A stretch of 64,000 bases of DNA, taken from Arthrobacter_B citreus (GTDB lineage Bacteria; Actinomycetota; Actinomycetes; Actinomycetales; Micrococcaceae). Of the stretch, positions 27,673-36,500 are shown piece by piece. Within the stretch, counting starts at the first letter, position 1. Each line of letters opens with the position of its first letter. The notes below the pieces were generated by a model, which saw only the letters and a program-made list of their open reading frames with translations, was not told the DNA's origin and searched no databases. The stretch lies in the NCBI RefSeq assembly GCF_042429235.1, contig NZ_JBHMBA010000002.1. One strand, given 5' to 3'. A program made the position numbers and the translations under genes.

Positions 27673-28281
27673 ATGAAACGCCATACCGCTATTTCGGCGA
27701 CCGCCGTTGCTGCCGTACTCTTCCTCTCCGGCTGCGGCGCCAATAACAGCCCGGAGACCGCAAGCACGATGCCGGGCATGGACCACGGCACCATGTCCCA
27801 AACCCCGTCCGCGTCGGAGACAACCGAGGACCACAACAGTGCGGACACCATGTTCGCCCAGATGATGATTCCGCACCATGAGCAGGCCGTGGAAATGAGC
27901 GAAATCATGCTCGCCAAAGACGGTCTCGACCCTGCAATCATCCAGCTGGCCGAAGACATCAAAGCCGCCCAAGGGCCCGAAATCGACAAGATGGACTCCT
28001 GGCTGCAGGCCTGGGGCGAGCCGGCGGAAATGTCCGGGAACCACTCCATGGACGGCATGATGGGCGCGGAGGACCTGGCCCAGCTCAAAGCAGCTGAAGG
28101 CACAGAGGCCGCCCGGCTGTTCCTGACCCAGATGATCGCCCACCACGAAGGGGCGATCGCCATGGCAGAAGATGAAGTCGCCAACGGCTCCAATCCGGAA
28201 GCCATCGAACTGGCGAAGACCGTCGTCGCCGACCAGGGTGAAGAGATCGAGAAGATGAACGCTCTTCTCGCCAACCTCTAG
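27673..28281 (+). CDS. DUF305 lipoprotein, copper-associated
   Basis: Exported lipoprotein of 202 aa with a lipobox LFLSGCGAN and two DUF305 modules. Each module has its His-rich signature, MFAQMMIPHHEQAVEMSEIM and FLTQMIAHHEGAIAMAEDEV, and Met-rich surroundings (MPGMDHGTM). DUF305 proteins are linked to copper binding and resistance outside the cytoplasm. The start at ATG 27673 follows GAAGGA. Confidence 0.9.
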   Translation: MKRHTAISATAVAAVLFLSGCGANNSPETASTMPGMDHGTMSQTPSASETTEDHNSADTMFAQMMIPHHEQAVEMSEIMLAKDGLDPAIIQLAEDIKAAQGPEIDKMDSWLQAWGEPAEMSGNHSMDGMMGAEDLAQLKAAEGTEAARLFLTQMIAHHEGAIAMAEDEVANGSNPEAIELAKTVVADQGEEIEKMNALLANL

Positions 28282-28385
28282 CCGTTTCCGCAGGCCTGCT
28301 GTTGGGCACTGCCGGATCACCGGTGTGCCCGACGGCGGCCATCCTTCCTTCCTCCCGTCTGTCCTTCTGTTTGGAGCACCCCGAA

Positions 28386-29261
28386 ATGTCCCACCTAACC
28401 TTTACCAAGCGCGCCCGCAACCGGGTCGTGCTTACCGCCGCCGCCCTCTCGGTGACTCTGCTGGGCGCGGGCTGCGCACAGCAACCGACCCAATCCCCAG
28501 ACACCGCCCAGGCAACCACTACCGGCGTTACAGGCCACGTCCATGGCATGGATGTTGACCCGGAAAGCGGGCGGGTTCTGTTGGCCGCCCACGAAGGCCT
28601 CTTCGACATCACCTCCGGAGCCCCGGAAAAAATCGGCCCGACGATCGACCTGATGGGTTTCGCGCCGGCGGGCGAGGACCACTTCTATGCCTCCGGCCAC
28701 CCCGGGCCGGGAACCGATATGCCCAACCCGGTGGGCCTGATCCACTCGACTGACGGTGGAACAACCTGGGAGCCGCTATCCCTCCAAGGGGAATCCGACT
28801 TTCACGCGCTGACCGTCACCCGTGACGGAATCGTGGGCTTCGACGGCCAGGTTCGGCGCACCAGTGACCTAGAAACTTGGGAGACCGTGGAAACCGACAT
28901 CCAGCCGTACAACCTCTCCGGCACTCCCGTGAGCCGGGTAGTCCTGGCAACAACTGAACAGGGCGTCCACCGTTCAGGTGACGCTGGCCGGACCTGGGAC
29001 CTTCCCGCCGATGCGCCCATCCTTCTTCTCACGACTTTCGCCGACAACTCCACGGCCGTCGGGGTCGCGCCCGACGGCACGATTCAGGTGAGCGACGATA
29101 CCGGGCAGACCTGGGAAGCAACCGGAGGCACAGCGAAGGGTCAGCCCGCAGCCATGGCGGCAGCGATCGGCGAGGACCGGCAGACCCGGATCTGGGTTGC
29201 CACCGACACCGGCGTTGAGTATTCACCGGATAGCGGAGCCACATTTGAGGCGCTGAACTGA
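28386..29261 (+). CDS. Asp-box (BNR) beta-propeller lipoprotein
   Basis: Exported lipoprotein of 291 aa (lipobox LLGAGCAQQ) with at least four Asp-box repeats: STDGGTTW, SGDAGRTW, SDDTGQTW and SPDSGATF. It therefore folds as a sialidase-like beta-propeller. Members sit next to DUF305/copper genes in many Actinobacteria and are annotated as F510_1955-type glycosylhydrolases. The true activity is unknown. HVHGMDVDP near the mature N-terminus and other His/Met residues could bind metal. Confidence 0.82.
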   Translation: MSHLTFTKRARNRVVLTAAALSVTLLGAGCAQQPTQSPDTAQATTTGVTGHVHGMDVDPESGRVLLAAHEGLFDITSGAPEKIGPTIDLMGFAPAGEDHFYASGHPGPGTDMPNPVGLIHSTDGGTTWEPLSLQGESDFHALTVTRDGIVGFDGQVRRTSDLETWETVETDIQPYNLSGTPVSRVVLATTEQGVHRSGDAGRTWDLPADAPILLLTTFADNSTAVGVAPDGTIQVSDDTGQTWEATGGTAKGQPAAMAAAIGEDRQTRIWVATDTGVEYSPDSGATFEALN

Positions 29262-29546
29262 CATGATCCTCGACTCTATGATCAGCCTGCATGAACCCCG
29301 TCGCCCGGTTCGCTCCGTCCAGGGCATTGCCGTGCCCACATCGGAGCGGTTTGCTGCCTGGCAGTGTTCATTCCTGCCTTCTGACGTTTTCCCTCGACGG
29401 GGTGAACGGTTCGTCAGCCAACGGCACGCCCCACGCCTAGCTCCTGACTTCCCGGTCGCTGGTTGCGAGGGTGGGATGCAGGGCGTGAGCATCATCATCC
29501 CAGTCAGCAGTAGCGCTTTCGGGCTCAACGGCAGGTCGGCACAGTC

Positions 29547-30296
29547 ATGACCATCGGTGGGTACTTCGCGGAGATGGTGCAGTCCGGCGCCCTGATCGCA
29601 GCAATACCTCTTGCCCTCATCGCCGGCATCGTCTCGTTCCTGTCTCCGTGCATCCTGCCGTTGGTCCCCGGCTACCTCGGGTATGTTTCCGGGCTCGCTG
29701 ATCCGACTCGGGCCGATAACAAGCGGCGCGTCGTCACCGGAGTAACGTTATTCATCCTCGGCTTCGCTTTGGTCTTCACGCTCTACGGCGCCGCTTTCGG
29801 CATTATCGGAGGCTGGTTGCTGCGCTGGCAGGACCTCCTCATCCGTGGGCTCGGTATCTTCGTTATCGTCATGGGACTTGTCCTCGTCGGACAGTTCTCC
29901 TTCTTTCAGCAGACGAAAAAACTCAGCTATCGCCCGCAGGCTGGACTGGCTGGCGCACCATTACTCGGCATCGTCTTTGGCCTCGGCTGGACCCCGTGCA
30001 TGGGTCCCACTCTCAGCGCCGTACTTGCCCTAAGTACCACCACAGGTGGGGCCTGGCGTGGCGCGCTACTCGGCTTCGTGTACTGCCTGGGGCTGGGCAT
30101 CCCCTTCATCCTGGTAGCGATGGGCATTAATTGGGTGACGACCACCCTGAACTTCGTGCGCCGTCACATCCGGGCTTTCAACATTATCGGCGGATCTGTC
30201 CTCGTCCTCGTCGGAGTGCTGATGTTTACCGGCCTCTGGATGCAATGGATCTACCAGCTTCAAAATCTCGCAGGCACCTTCATCACCCCTGTATAA
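29547..30296 (+). CDS. CcdA-type thiol-disulfide transporter
   Basis: Membrane electron carrier of 249 aa with about six helices. It has the two conserved cysteines in FLSPCILPLVPGYLGYVSG and GLGWTPCMGPTLSAVLA. It takes reducing equivalents from cytoplasmic thioredoxin to extracytoplasmic partners. The TlpA-like protein starts 51 bp downstream and is its likely partner. The upstream 285 bp hold only a doubtful frame. Confidence 0.92.
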   Translation: MTIGGYFAEMVQSGALIAAIPLALIAGIVSFLSPCILPLVPGYLGYVSGLADPTRADNKRRVVTGVTLFILGFALVFTLYGAAFGIIGGWLLRWQDLLIRGLGIFVIVMGLVLVGQFSFFQQTKKLSYRPQAGLAGAPLLGIVFGLGWTPCMGPTLSAVLALSTTTGGAWRGALLGFVYCLGLGIPFILVAMGINWVTTTLNFVRRHIRAFNIIGGSVLVLVGVLMFTGLWMQWIYQLQNLAGTFITPV

Positions 30297-30347
30297 CCTC
30301 CAATTCACACTGACACTCACCTACGCCATAGGAGACCCGTACACGCT

Positions 30348-30962
30348 ATGCGCGGCACCGATGCACCCCCACAACGCAGACAATCCGTCACCTCTCGAAT
30401 GAGCGCCGCCCTCCTCATAGCAGCTCTCACTCTCAGCGGCTGCTCCCCCGAAGACTCGCTCTCCGAGCAAGCCCAAGCAGGCGATAATAAGAATTACATC
30501 GCCGGAGATGGGTCGGTGGCTGAATATGGCCCAGAGAACCGCGGGGACAGAGTCCAGCTCACGGGCACACTGTTCGACGGGACAACGGTGGATCAGGAAG
30601 ACTGGACCGGGGACGTCGTAGTGCTCAACTTCTGGTACGCGGCCTGTGCTCCCTGCCGCACCGAAGCGCCGACGCTGAACGACCTAAGCGAAGAATTCGC
30701 TGACCAGGGCGTGAGGTTCTACGGGATAAATGTCCGCGATGAACAACCGACCGCTGAAGCGTTCGAACGAAATTTCGGGGTCACCTACCCAAGCTTCAAA
30801 GACAAGGATGGCAAGATCCTGCAGAGCCTTACGCAATATGTACCGCCGCAGGCTGTCCCCACAACTCTCATCCTCGACCGGCAGGGCCGCATATCAGCAC
30901 GAATACTAGGCGTGGCGGAAAAGACCACCCTAAAAACACTTATTGAAGACGTCCTGCCCTGA
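30348..30962 (+). CDS. TlpA/ResA-like thioredoxin-fold lipoprotein
   Basis: Membrane-anchored thiol-disulfide oxidoreductase of 204 aa. It has the lipobox LTLSGCSPE, thioredoxin fold with active site NFWYAACAPCRTEAPTL (CAPC) and cis-Pro region PPQAVPTTLILDRQG. It probably receives electrons from the CcdA protein just upstream and reduces substrate cysteines outside the membrane, as in cytochrome c maturation or metal-site maintenance. Confidence 0.9.
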   Translation: MRGTDAPPQRRQSVTSRMSAALLIAALTLSGCSPEDSLSEQAQAGDNKNYIAGDGSVAEYGPENRGDRVQLTGTLFDGTTVDQEDWTGDVVVLNFWYAACAPCRTEAPTLNDLSEEFADQGVRFYGINVRDEQPTAEAFERNFGVTYPSFKDKDGKILQSLTQYVPPQAVPTTLILDRQGRISARILGVAEKTTLKTLIEDVLP

Positions 30963-31006
30963 ACCAACCCCAGCTCCAACTCCAACCAGCTGACCACCCA
31001 TCCCGC

Positions 31007-31030
31007 ATAGTACAGATATGTGTGTACTAT
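31007..31030. promoter_or_regulatory. Palindromic operator of the second ArsR-type regulator
   Basis: A perfect inverted repeat, ATAGTACA-N8-TGTACTAT, ending seven bases before ATG 31038. The length and symmetry suit an ArsR/SmtB dimer site. Because it sits on the start region it probably controls the regulator-CDF-dsbA-vkor transcript. Confidence 0.82.
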
Positions 31031-31037
31031 TAGCCGT

Positions 31038-31382
31038 ATGGAGACTCTGACGCAGCATTCGGTGCTTGCCCGCTTCGGCTATGCGCTGTCGGACCCGGTT
31101 CGGTCTCGGGTCCTACTGGCACTGAGGGAAGCTCCTTCCTATCCAGGCGAGCTCGCTGAACTCGCGGGCGTGAGCAAGCAGCGGCTGTCGAACCATCTGA
31201 CGTGCCTGCGGGGGTGTGGGCTCGTCGTTGCAGTCCCTGAGGGTCGGCGGGTTCGCTACGAGCTGGCGGATCAGAAACTGGGCGACGCGCTGACCGCACT
31301 ACTGGATGTCGTCGCTGTCAACGATCCCGAGTGCTGCTGCACCACCAAAGAGGACCACATCATGGGAAAGGCTTGCTGCTGA
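31038..31382 (+). CDS. ArsR/SmtB repressor, CmtR-like, with a Cys-rich tail
   Basis: Repressor of 114 aa. The wHTH GELAELAGVSKQRLSNHLT is followed by CLRGCGLVVAVPEG, the CmtR-type cysteine pair. The C-terminus carries ECCCTTKEDHIMGKACC, five more cysteines suited to soft-metal sensing (Cd, Pb, Hg). Its stop overlaps the CDF start (TGATG), so the two are coupled. A perfect 24-bp palindrome lies directly upstream. Confidence 0.88.
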   Translation: METLTQHSVLARFGYALSDPVRSRVLLALREAPSYPGELAELAGVSKQRLSNHLTCLRGCGLVVAVPEGRRVRYELADQKLGDALTALLDVVAVNDPECCCTTKEDHIMGKACC

Positions 31383-32284
31383 TGAGCACCCACGCTTCCG
31401 TTCGCCCTCCACATACAGCGTCCGCGGTTCCGTCACTGGAGCGGCGCGCACTCCTCTCACGCCGGATCCGTCTCTTCGTTGCAGCAACGATCACGTACAA
31501 CGTCATCGAAGCGGTCGTCGCGATCAGCGCCGGCACGATCGCGTCCTCGAGTGCCTTGATTGGATTCGGTTTGGACTCCATCGTGGAAGTCCTGTCCGCA
31601 ACGGCCGTGGCCTGGCAGTTCGCCGGCCGCGACCCTGAAGCCCGCGAAAAGACCGCGCTGCGACTGATCGCGTTCTCCTTCTTCGGCCTTGCCGCGTTCG
31701 TTACCTTCGATGCCGTCCGCACCTTGCTCGGCGCGTCCGAGCCCCAACACTCGTCGGTCGGGATCATCCTCGCGGCGGTGAGCCTGGCCGTCATGCCATT
31801 CCTGTCCTGGGCGCAGCGCCGCGCCGGCCGGGAACTCGGCTCCCGATCCGCTGTCGCGGACTCCAAACAGACCCTGCTCTGCACCTACCTGTCCGGAGTC
31901 CTGCTGGTTGGCCTGCTGCTCAACAGCACCCTCGGCTGGTCCTGGGCCGACCCGATCGCAGCTCTCGTTATCGCCGCCGTCGCCCTCAAAGAAGGCCGCG
32001 AAGCGTGGAAGGGCGACTCCTGCTGCGTCCCGCCCTTGGGAAGCCTCGACATCGACGGAAGCGGTGATGATACCTGCATGAGTACGCCGGACGGCGGCAC
32101 GGACTCGTGCTGCAGTACCGGCTCCAGTCCAGGCACGGCCGCCTCAGCGACGAGCAATTCGGTGAGACCTGCGTCGTTTACCCTGAGGGCCCGGACCGCA
32201 GAAACCGAGGCCACGGCGAGCACCACATCCGCCCATGGCTCCACGCCCGTGGAGGCGTCCTGCGCCTGCTGCAGGCACGACTAG
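31382..32284 (+). CDS. CDF-like cation efflux protein with a Cys-rich C-terminus
   Basis: Membrane cation transporter of 300 aa, about five to six helices (residues 30-215). The conserved acidic sites read ALIGFGLDSIVEVLS in helix 2 and VADSKQTLLCTYLS in helix 5, variants of the usual HxxxD. After the last helix comes a long soluble tail with Cys pairs (DSCCVPPLG, DSCCSTGS, CACCRHD) likely to bind metal. It is coupled to the ArsR-type repressor, so it should export the sensed metal. Confidence 0.82.
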   Translation: MSTHASVRPPHTASAVPSLERRALLSRRIRLFVAATITYNVIEAVVAISAGTIASSSALIGFGLDSIVEVLSATAVAWQFAGRDPEAREKTALRLIAFSFFGLAAFVTFDAVRTLLGASEPQHSSVGIILAAVSLAVMPFLSWAQRRAGRELGSRSAVADSKQTLLCTYLSGVLLVGLLLNSTLGWSWADPIAALVIAAVALKEGREAWKGDSCCVPPLGSLDIDGSGDDTCMSTPDGGTDSCCSTGSSPGTAASATSNSVRPASFTLRARTAETEATASTTSAHGSTPVEASCACCRHD

Positions 32285-32373
32285 AGGCCCAAGTAAACCT
32301 GATCAACCGTCGTTCCCTGCACTGTGCCCGGGACGAGCACGACGACGCAGTTCCATGACGAGGAGACACCACC

Positions 32374-33081
32374 ATGCCTACACCCACCCCTGCTCGCGGC
32401 GCGGCCCCCGGCACGAAGAAAGGCATGAGCCTGCAAAACCGGATCGTGATCGGCCTGCTCGCAGCAGTCGCCCTCGTTATCGGTATGGTCATCCTCTTCA
32501 ATGCGCTCGGGGAGGATGAGAGCCAGGCCGCTGGTACGCCAACTACCGCGGCCGAGGTCGTCCGCGAGGACAGCCACCGCCTGTCTGAGGCGCCGGACGA
32601 AAAAGCGGTCCTTGTGGAATTCCTCGACTTTGAGTGCGAGGCATGCCTGGCCGCGTACCCGCTCGTGGAAGACCTTTCCGAGGAATACGGGGAGAACTTG
32701 ACCGTCGTCGCCCGGTATTTCCCCCTGCCAGGGCACCCGAACTCCGAGACTGCAGCCGCCGCGGTTGAGGCCGCCGCGCAGCAGGGCAAGTTCACGCAAA
32801 TGCATGCCCTGATGTACGAGAAGCAGACCGAGTGGGGCCACACCTCCGAGGACCGGTCACCGGTGTTCCGCGAGTACGCCGAAGACCTCGGCCTTGACAT
32901 GGATGCCTACGACGCGGCAATCGCTAACCCGGCAACCATGGACCGCGTGAATATCGACAAGAGGGACGGCATGGCTCTGAATGTCGGGGGAACACCGACG
33001 TTCTTCCTTGACGGCGAAAAGATCCAGCCAGCCACCGTTGAGGAATTCCGTACCCTGATCGAAACCGCCATCGCGGACTGA
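32374..33081 (+). CDS. DsbA-family thiol oxidase, membrane-anchored
   Basis: Extracytoplasmic disulfide oxidoreductase of 235 aa. An N-terminal anchor helix (residues 25-46) is followed by a DsbA-type fold with LVEFLDFECEACLAAYPLVE (active site CEAC) and cis-Pro NVGGTPTFFLDG. It introduces disulfides into exported proteins and is re-oxidised by a VKOR-type quinone reductase, encoded 26 bp downstream. It starts at ATG 32374 after GAGGAG. Confidence 0.92.
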   Translation: MPTPTPARGAAPGTKKGMSLQNRIVIGLLAAVALVIGMVILFNALGEDESQAAGTPTTAAEVVREDSHRLSEAPDEKAVLVEFLDFECEACLAAYPLVEDLSEEYGENLTVVARYFPLPGHPNSETAAAAVEAAAQQGKFTQMHALMYEKQTEWGHTSEDRSPVFREYAEDLGLDMDAYDAAIANPATMDRVNIDKRDGMALNVGGTPTFFLDGEKIQPATVEEFRTLIETAIAD

Positions 33082-33107
33082 CCCCTGCTTGCGAAGGAAC
33101 TCTCACC

Positions 33108-33752
33108 ATGGCGCACACAACGGCGAATGATGTAACACCCGTCCAGGACCGCGGGAAGGATGACGTGGCGTCGCTGCCCGGGTTCGCCCGTAGGATCGCG
33201 TTCGGGGTCATGCTCGTGGCCACGGGTGTTATCGGGTGGGCTGCTGCGGGGATCCTGATCCTTGAGAAGCTCGAGTTGTATCGGAACCCGGACCACGTCA
33301 CGAGCTGCGACATTAACCCCTGGGTGTCCTGCGGGCAGGTCATGCAAACGTGGCAGTCCGAATTGTTTGGCTTCCCTAATCCGTTCATCGGCCTCGTCGG
33401 CTTTACCGTCGTCATCACCACCGGCATGGCGTTGCTCGCAGGAGCCCGGTTCAGCCACTGGTACTGGGCGGGCCTGCAGATTGGCGTCACGCTCGGTGCC
33501 GTGTTCGTGACCTGGTTATGGAGCCAGGCTCTCTTCGAGATCTATATCCTCTGCCTCTACTGCATGATCGTATGGGCGGTGATGATCCCTTTGTTCATCC
33601 TTACCACCGTCCGCAACATGGTTCACGGCGTCATACCCGCACCCGCCGCCCTCACCCGCAGCCTCGCAGCATGGGTCGGACCGATTATCGTCCTGGCCTA
33701 CATCGCCGTCGCCGCATCCGTGTTCTTCCGTTTCCTCCACGTCTTCACCTGA
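33108..33752 (+). CDS. VKOR-family quinone-linked thiol oxidase
   Basis: Bacterial vitamin K epoxide reductase homologue of 214 aa and about five helices, which passes electrons from the DsbA-like partner to quinone. It has loop cysteines in TSCDINPWVSCGQV and the CxxC redox site in YILCLYCMIVWAV. Its order dsbA-vkor is standard in Actinobacteria. A broken, inverted copy of its middle part lies at 20335-20650. Confidence 0.92.
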   Translation: MAHTTANDVTPVQDRGKDDVASLPGFARRIAFGVMLVATGVIGWAAAGILILEKLELYRNPDHVTSCDINPWVSCGQVMQTWQSELFGFPNPFIGLVGFTVVITTGMALLAGARFSHWYWAGLQIGVTLGAVFVTWLWSQALFEIYILCLYCMIVWAVMIPLFILTTVRNMVHGVIPAPAALTRSLAAWVGPIIVLAYIAVAASVFFRFLHVFT

Positions 33753-33821
33753 GGTCCCCGCAACCCGCCGGCAACTCCGTACAACCTTTCAGCCCTTGTG
33801 GTTGAGGAATCGAGGCCACTC

Positions 33822-34454
33822 GTGTCAGTGCAGACAGCGTCGTTCCTTGCTCTGGGTTTATATGCCGTCGGCGTCATCACCACGTTCGGGGTGAGGTCCT
33901 GGATGCACCGTCGCAGAACCGGTTCCACTGGTTTCCGCGGCATCAGCGGGACACCCAGGTCGATCGAGTGGTGGGGCGGAGTCCTTTTCGCCGCAGCCAT
34001 CGTGTTCGGTGGTGCTGGTCCCGCCCTGGCCCTTGCCGACCTCATCGTCCCGCCTCAATTGCCAGGCCTCGCCTGGTTCGGGATCATCCTGACCATCATT
34101 GGATTTCTGGGCACCCTGGCCGCTCAGAGCGGCATGGGCGCTTCCTGGCGCATCGGCGTCGACGCAACCGAACACACGGATCTAGTCACCACCGGCCTGT
34201 TCGCTGTGGTCCGCAACCCGGTGTTCTCCGCCATGCTCACCGCCATGACCGGAATTGCGCTCATGATCCCCACGCCGGTAAGCGCAACGGCTCTGGCATG
34301 CCTGTTCCTGGCAGTGGAAATCCAGGTTCGCCTCGTCGAAGAGCCCTACCTGAACCGCACCCACCCACACACCTACGCCCGCTACACTGCCAACGTCGGC
34401 CGATTCCTGCCAGGCCTCGGCCGGACACAGGCAATCGAGACCATGCGGCACTGA
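33822..34454 (+). CDS. ICMT/PEMT-type membrane methyltransferase
   Basis: Integral membrane methyltransferase of about 210 aa, of the isoprenylcysteine-carboxyl/phospholipid methyltransferase group. It has four to five helices and the C-terminal cofactor motifs GLFAVVRNPVFSAML and VEEPYLNRTHPHTYARYTAN. GTG 33822 has GAGG seven bases upstream; GTG 33798 is possible but has no such site. Members occur in metal-resistance clusters but the substrate here is unknown. Confidence 0.8.
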   Translation: MSVQTASFLALGLYAVGVITTFGVRSWMHRRRTGSTGFRGISGTPRSIEWWGGVLFAAAIVFGGAGPALALADLIVPPQLPGLAWFGIILTIIGFLGTLAAQSGMGASWRIGVDATEHTDLVTTGLFAVVRNPVFSAMLTAMTGIALMIPTPVSATALACLFLAVEIQVRLVEEPYLNRTHPHTYARYTANVGRFLPGLGRTQAIETMRH

Positions 34455-34492
34455 CTACACGCGCAGCATCCCAGAAGCCAACATCGGTGCTC

Positions 34493-34615
34493 ATGGCAAT
34501 GATCTCCGCCCTGGAGTCCAAAGCCGGAGCCATTGCTGAGGGGATCGTCCACCTTATGAGTGCGTACTGCTGGACGCTGATGTTCATCGGATTCAAACAC
34601 GAAGCAGGACTTTAA
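34493..34615 (+). CDS. Very short frame, possibly a gene fragment
   Basis: A 40-codon frame (MAMISALESKAGAIAEGIVH, then LMSAYCWTLMFIGFKHEAGL) with a membrane-like second half, directly after the methyltransferase gene. It looks like the N-terminal end of a small membrane protein whose remainder is lost. No family can be assigned. Confidence 0.3.
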   Translation: MAMISALESKAGAIAEGIVHLMSAYCWTLMFIGFKHEAGL

Positions 34616-34922
34616 CGCCCTAAGTATGCAGCTACCCAGCATCCTCAGCTGCACGACAGTGTCGCGGCTTCGGCAGGTGCTTTGTCACCGGCAAATGTCG
34701 AGTTCGTAGGGAAGGTCTTGTAACCATTGTGCATATCACCGAACCCCAACACCCCCTTGCGATACATGGTGGCAAGACATCCTGCGAACCGGACTTCGTA
34801 GATGCCCTGCTGTCTCAACCATGTGTCTTTCAACCCATAGCTTGCAAGACATGGAACCGCCCAGTAGATGAAAGTCGTTGGATAAAGCGACCGCCGGCGT
34901 CTTCTTGGGAAGAAGTGGACCT
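34616..34922. other. Gene-free stretch
   Basis: No convincing gene. Short minus-strand frames exist but start with TTG without ribosome sites. It lies at the border between the redox block and the toxin-antitoxin-like block. Confidence 0.45.
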
Positions 34923-35090
34923 CTACCTGCCGGACCCCTCAATTTCGGCCCCTGCGGCCACGGTCTCCGATCGGCGCCTGTCGGCTGCCAGGATCCCATC
35001 CCGGACCGCAGCTTTAATGACTCCGTAGAGGATGTAAAAAAAGATGGCCACAAAAACCACGTAGAGGACCAGACCAATGACATTACCCAT
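34923..35090 (-). CDS. Small single-pass membrane protein
   Basis: A 55-residue protein (MGNVIGLVLYVVFVAIFF at the start) with one transmembrane helix, residues 4-26, and a charged tail rich in Arg/Glu. It resembles the many short membrane proteins of Actinobacteria. The ribosome site is weak. No neighbour suggests a role. Confidence 0.55.
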   Translation of the reverse strand: MGNVIGLVLYVVFVAIFFYILYGVIKAAVRDGILAADRRRSETVAAGAEIEGSGR

Positions 35091-35376
35091 GCATGGAGCC
35101 TAGTCGGGGGGCTTCACCATGGGAAATGCCCCGAGCTGGCGCGCGCCTCAAGGGTCATAAACCGTAGTCGGTGGACGTTTTGGTGCCTCCAGGTTTAGAA
35201 CTTGCGTTATGACCAGCGTGCCACGTACGTTTCCGCCTCACCTCTGGGAGTGGTGTCGTAACGGGTCGTTTCTGAGCTGAGTGATCGTTCAGGCTTCGCT
35301 CCTGCACATCAGCAGAATCAGAGTGCTTCGAGCGCGCTTGAGGAAGTGGCGCGTTTCACGGCTTAGACTTCCTGCT

Positions 35377-36498
35377 ATGGAAGTGAAAGCCGTCAACCCC
35401 GAAGTCCTGCGCTGGGCTGTTAGTGACGCTGGCTACGATGTTGAAGCGTTGGCGGATGCCACCAAACGATCTCAGGACGTCGTTGAGAGCTGGCTAAACG
35501 GGGGAAAGAAACCCCACAAGGGTGATCTCGACAAAATCGCCAAACTGCTGGGGCGCAATCCTTACTTCTTCTTCCGGGACACACCGCCTCAAGAAGTCGG
35601 CATCGTCGCCAAGTTTCGTAAATCCATAGAAGAGTTAGCAGTCAAACCAGCTGAAGAGCTGAAAGAGCTTCGCTACGCCCGCTCAGTACAGAAGGTTGCT
35701 GACTGGGCAGCGCAAGAAGAAGGCGTCAGCACCTGGGCCCCACCCAAAAAGCTCGACAGCTCCCCCGAAACGGCAGCAGCTGTCTTCAGGAACATGCTCC
35801 ACTACCCGGTAACCGCTCAGGTTGCTGCATCGAGTAAATCGGCCGTCTTCAGAGACTTTCGCCAGCAAATCGAAGCATTGGGAATCATTGTCCTGCTGAG
35901 AAACGCAGGGTCCAAGAACTTCAGGGGCTTTTCGCTACCGCATGGTCGGGTGCCACTGATCTACATTAATGCCGCGTACGACCTTCCTACGCTTCGAACT
36001 TTCACTTTGCTCCACGAAGCGGGTCACCTGCTCCGGAACGAGGAGACCGTCTGCCACGATGATGACGGGTCTGTTGAAGTATGGTGCAACAGATTTGCGG
36101 CCGCCGTACTGCTACCCCAGGAGGAGCTTAAAAGGTACCTCTCCGTCAAAAAATTTGAGCATCTGAATCTAGATGCAGTCCGGCTGATTTCCAACCGTTT
36201 CGGAGCAAGCTGGGCTGCCGTCGCGATCAGGCTCACATCGTTGGGCCTGGCTAGCGAAAACCTTGTCAGTCTTGTTGAGGACACTCGGGGTGAGTTCCTT
36301 GAAAAGAGATCTGGGTTCTCAACCGTCCCGCAGACAGTAACGGTCAAAAGGCAAGCCGAATTTGGTGCAACTTACCCCCGGCTCCTTATCGACGCAGTGG
36401 AACATGGACGGCTGAGTCCTCTTGATGCAGCTCGGTACCTGCGCGCTGACGGCTCGCAGCTCAAAGAGCTCTCCCTTGTCCTCTCCAAGGGGGCATAG
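35377..36498 (+). CDS. XRE-ImmA/IrrE: HTH plus zinc metallopeptidase
   Basis: Cytoplasmic protein of 373 aa. The N-terminal XRE helix-turn-helix (residues 9-60; KRSQDVVESWLNGGKKPHKG) is followed by a linker and an ImmA/IrrE M78 peptidase domain with zinc site TLLHEAGHLLRNEE (HExxH at 213-217). In known pairs such a protein acts as antitoxin or as a protease clearing a repressor. The PIN-like gene begins two bases after its stop, so they form one unit. ATG 35377 starts the HTH cleanly. Confidence 0.88.
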   Translation: MEVKAVNPEVLRWAVSDAGYDVEALADATKRSQDVVESWLNGGKKPHKGDLDKIAKLLGRNPYFFFRDTPPQEVGIVAKFRKSIEELAVKPAEELKELRYARSVQKVADWAAQEEGVSTWAPPKKLDSSPETAAAVFRNMLHYPVTAQVAASSKSAVFRDFRQQIEALGIIVLLRNAGSKNFRGFSLPHGRVPLIYINAAYDLPTLRTFTLLHEAGHLLRNEETVCHDDDGSVEVWCNRFAAAVLLPQEELKRYLSVKKFEHLNLDAVRLISNRFGASWAAVAIRLTSLGLASENLVSLVEDTRGEFLEKRSGFSTVPQTVTVKRQAEFGATYPRLLIDAVEHGRLSPLDAARYLRADGSQLKELSLVLSKGA

Positions 36499-36500
36499 GC

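Noticed and set aside
34645..34833. 62-codon minus-strand frame with several Cys
   Set aside because: TTG start, no ribosome site and no recognisable family.
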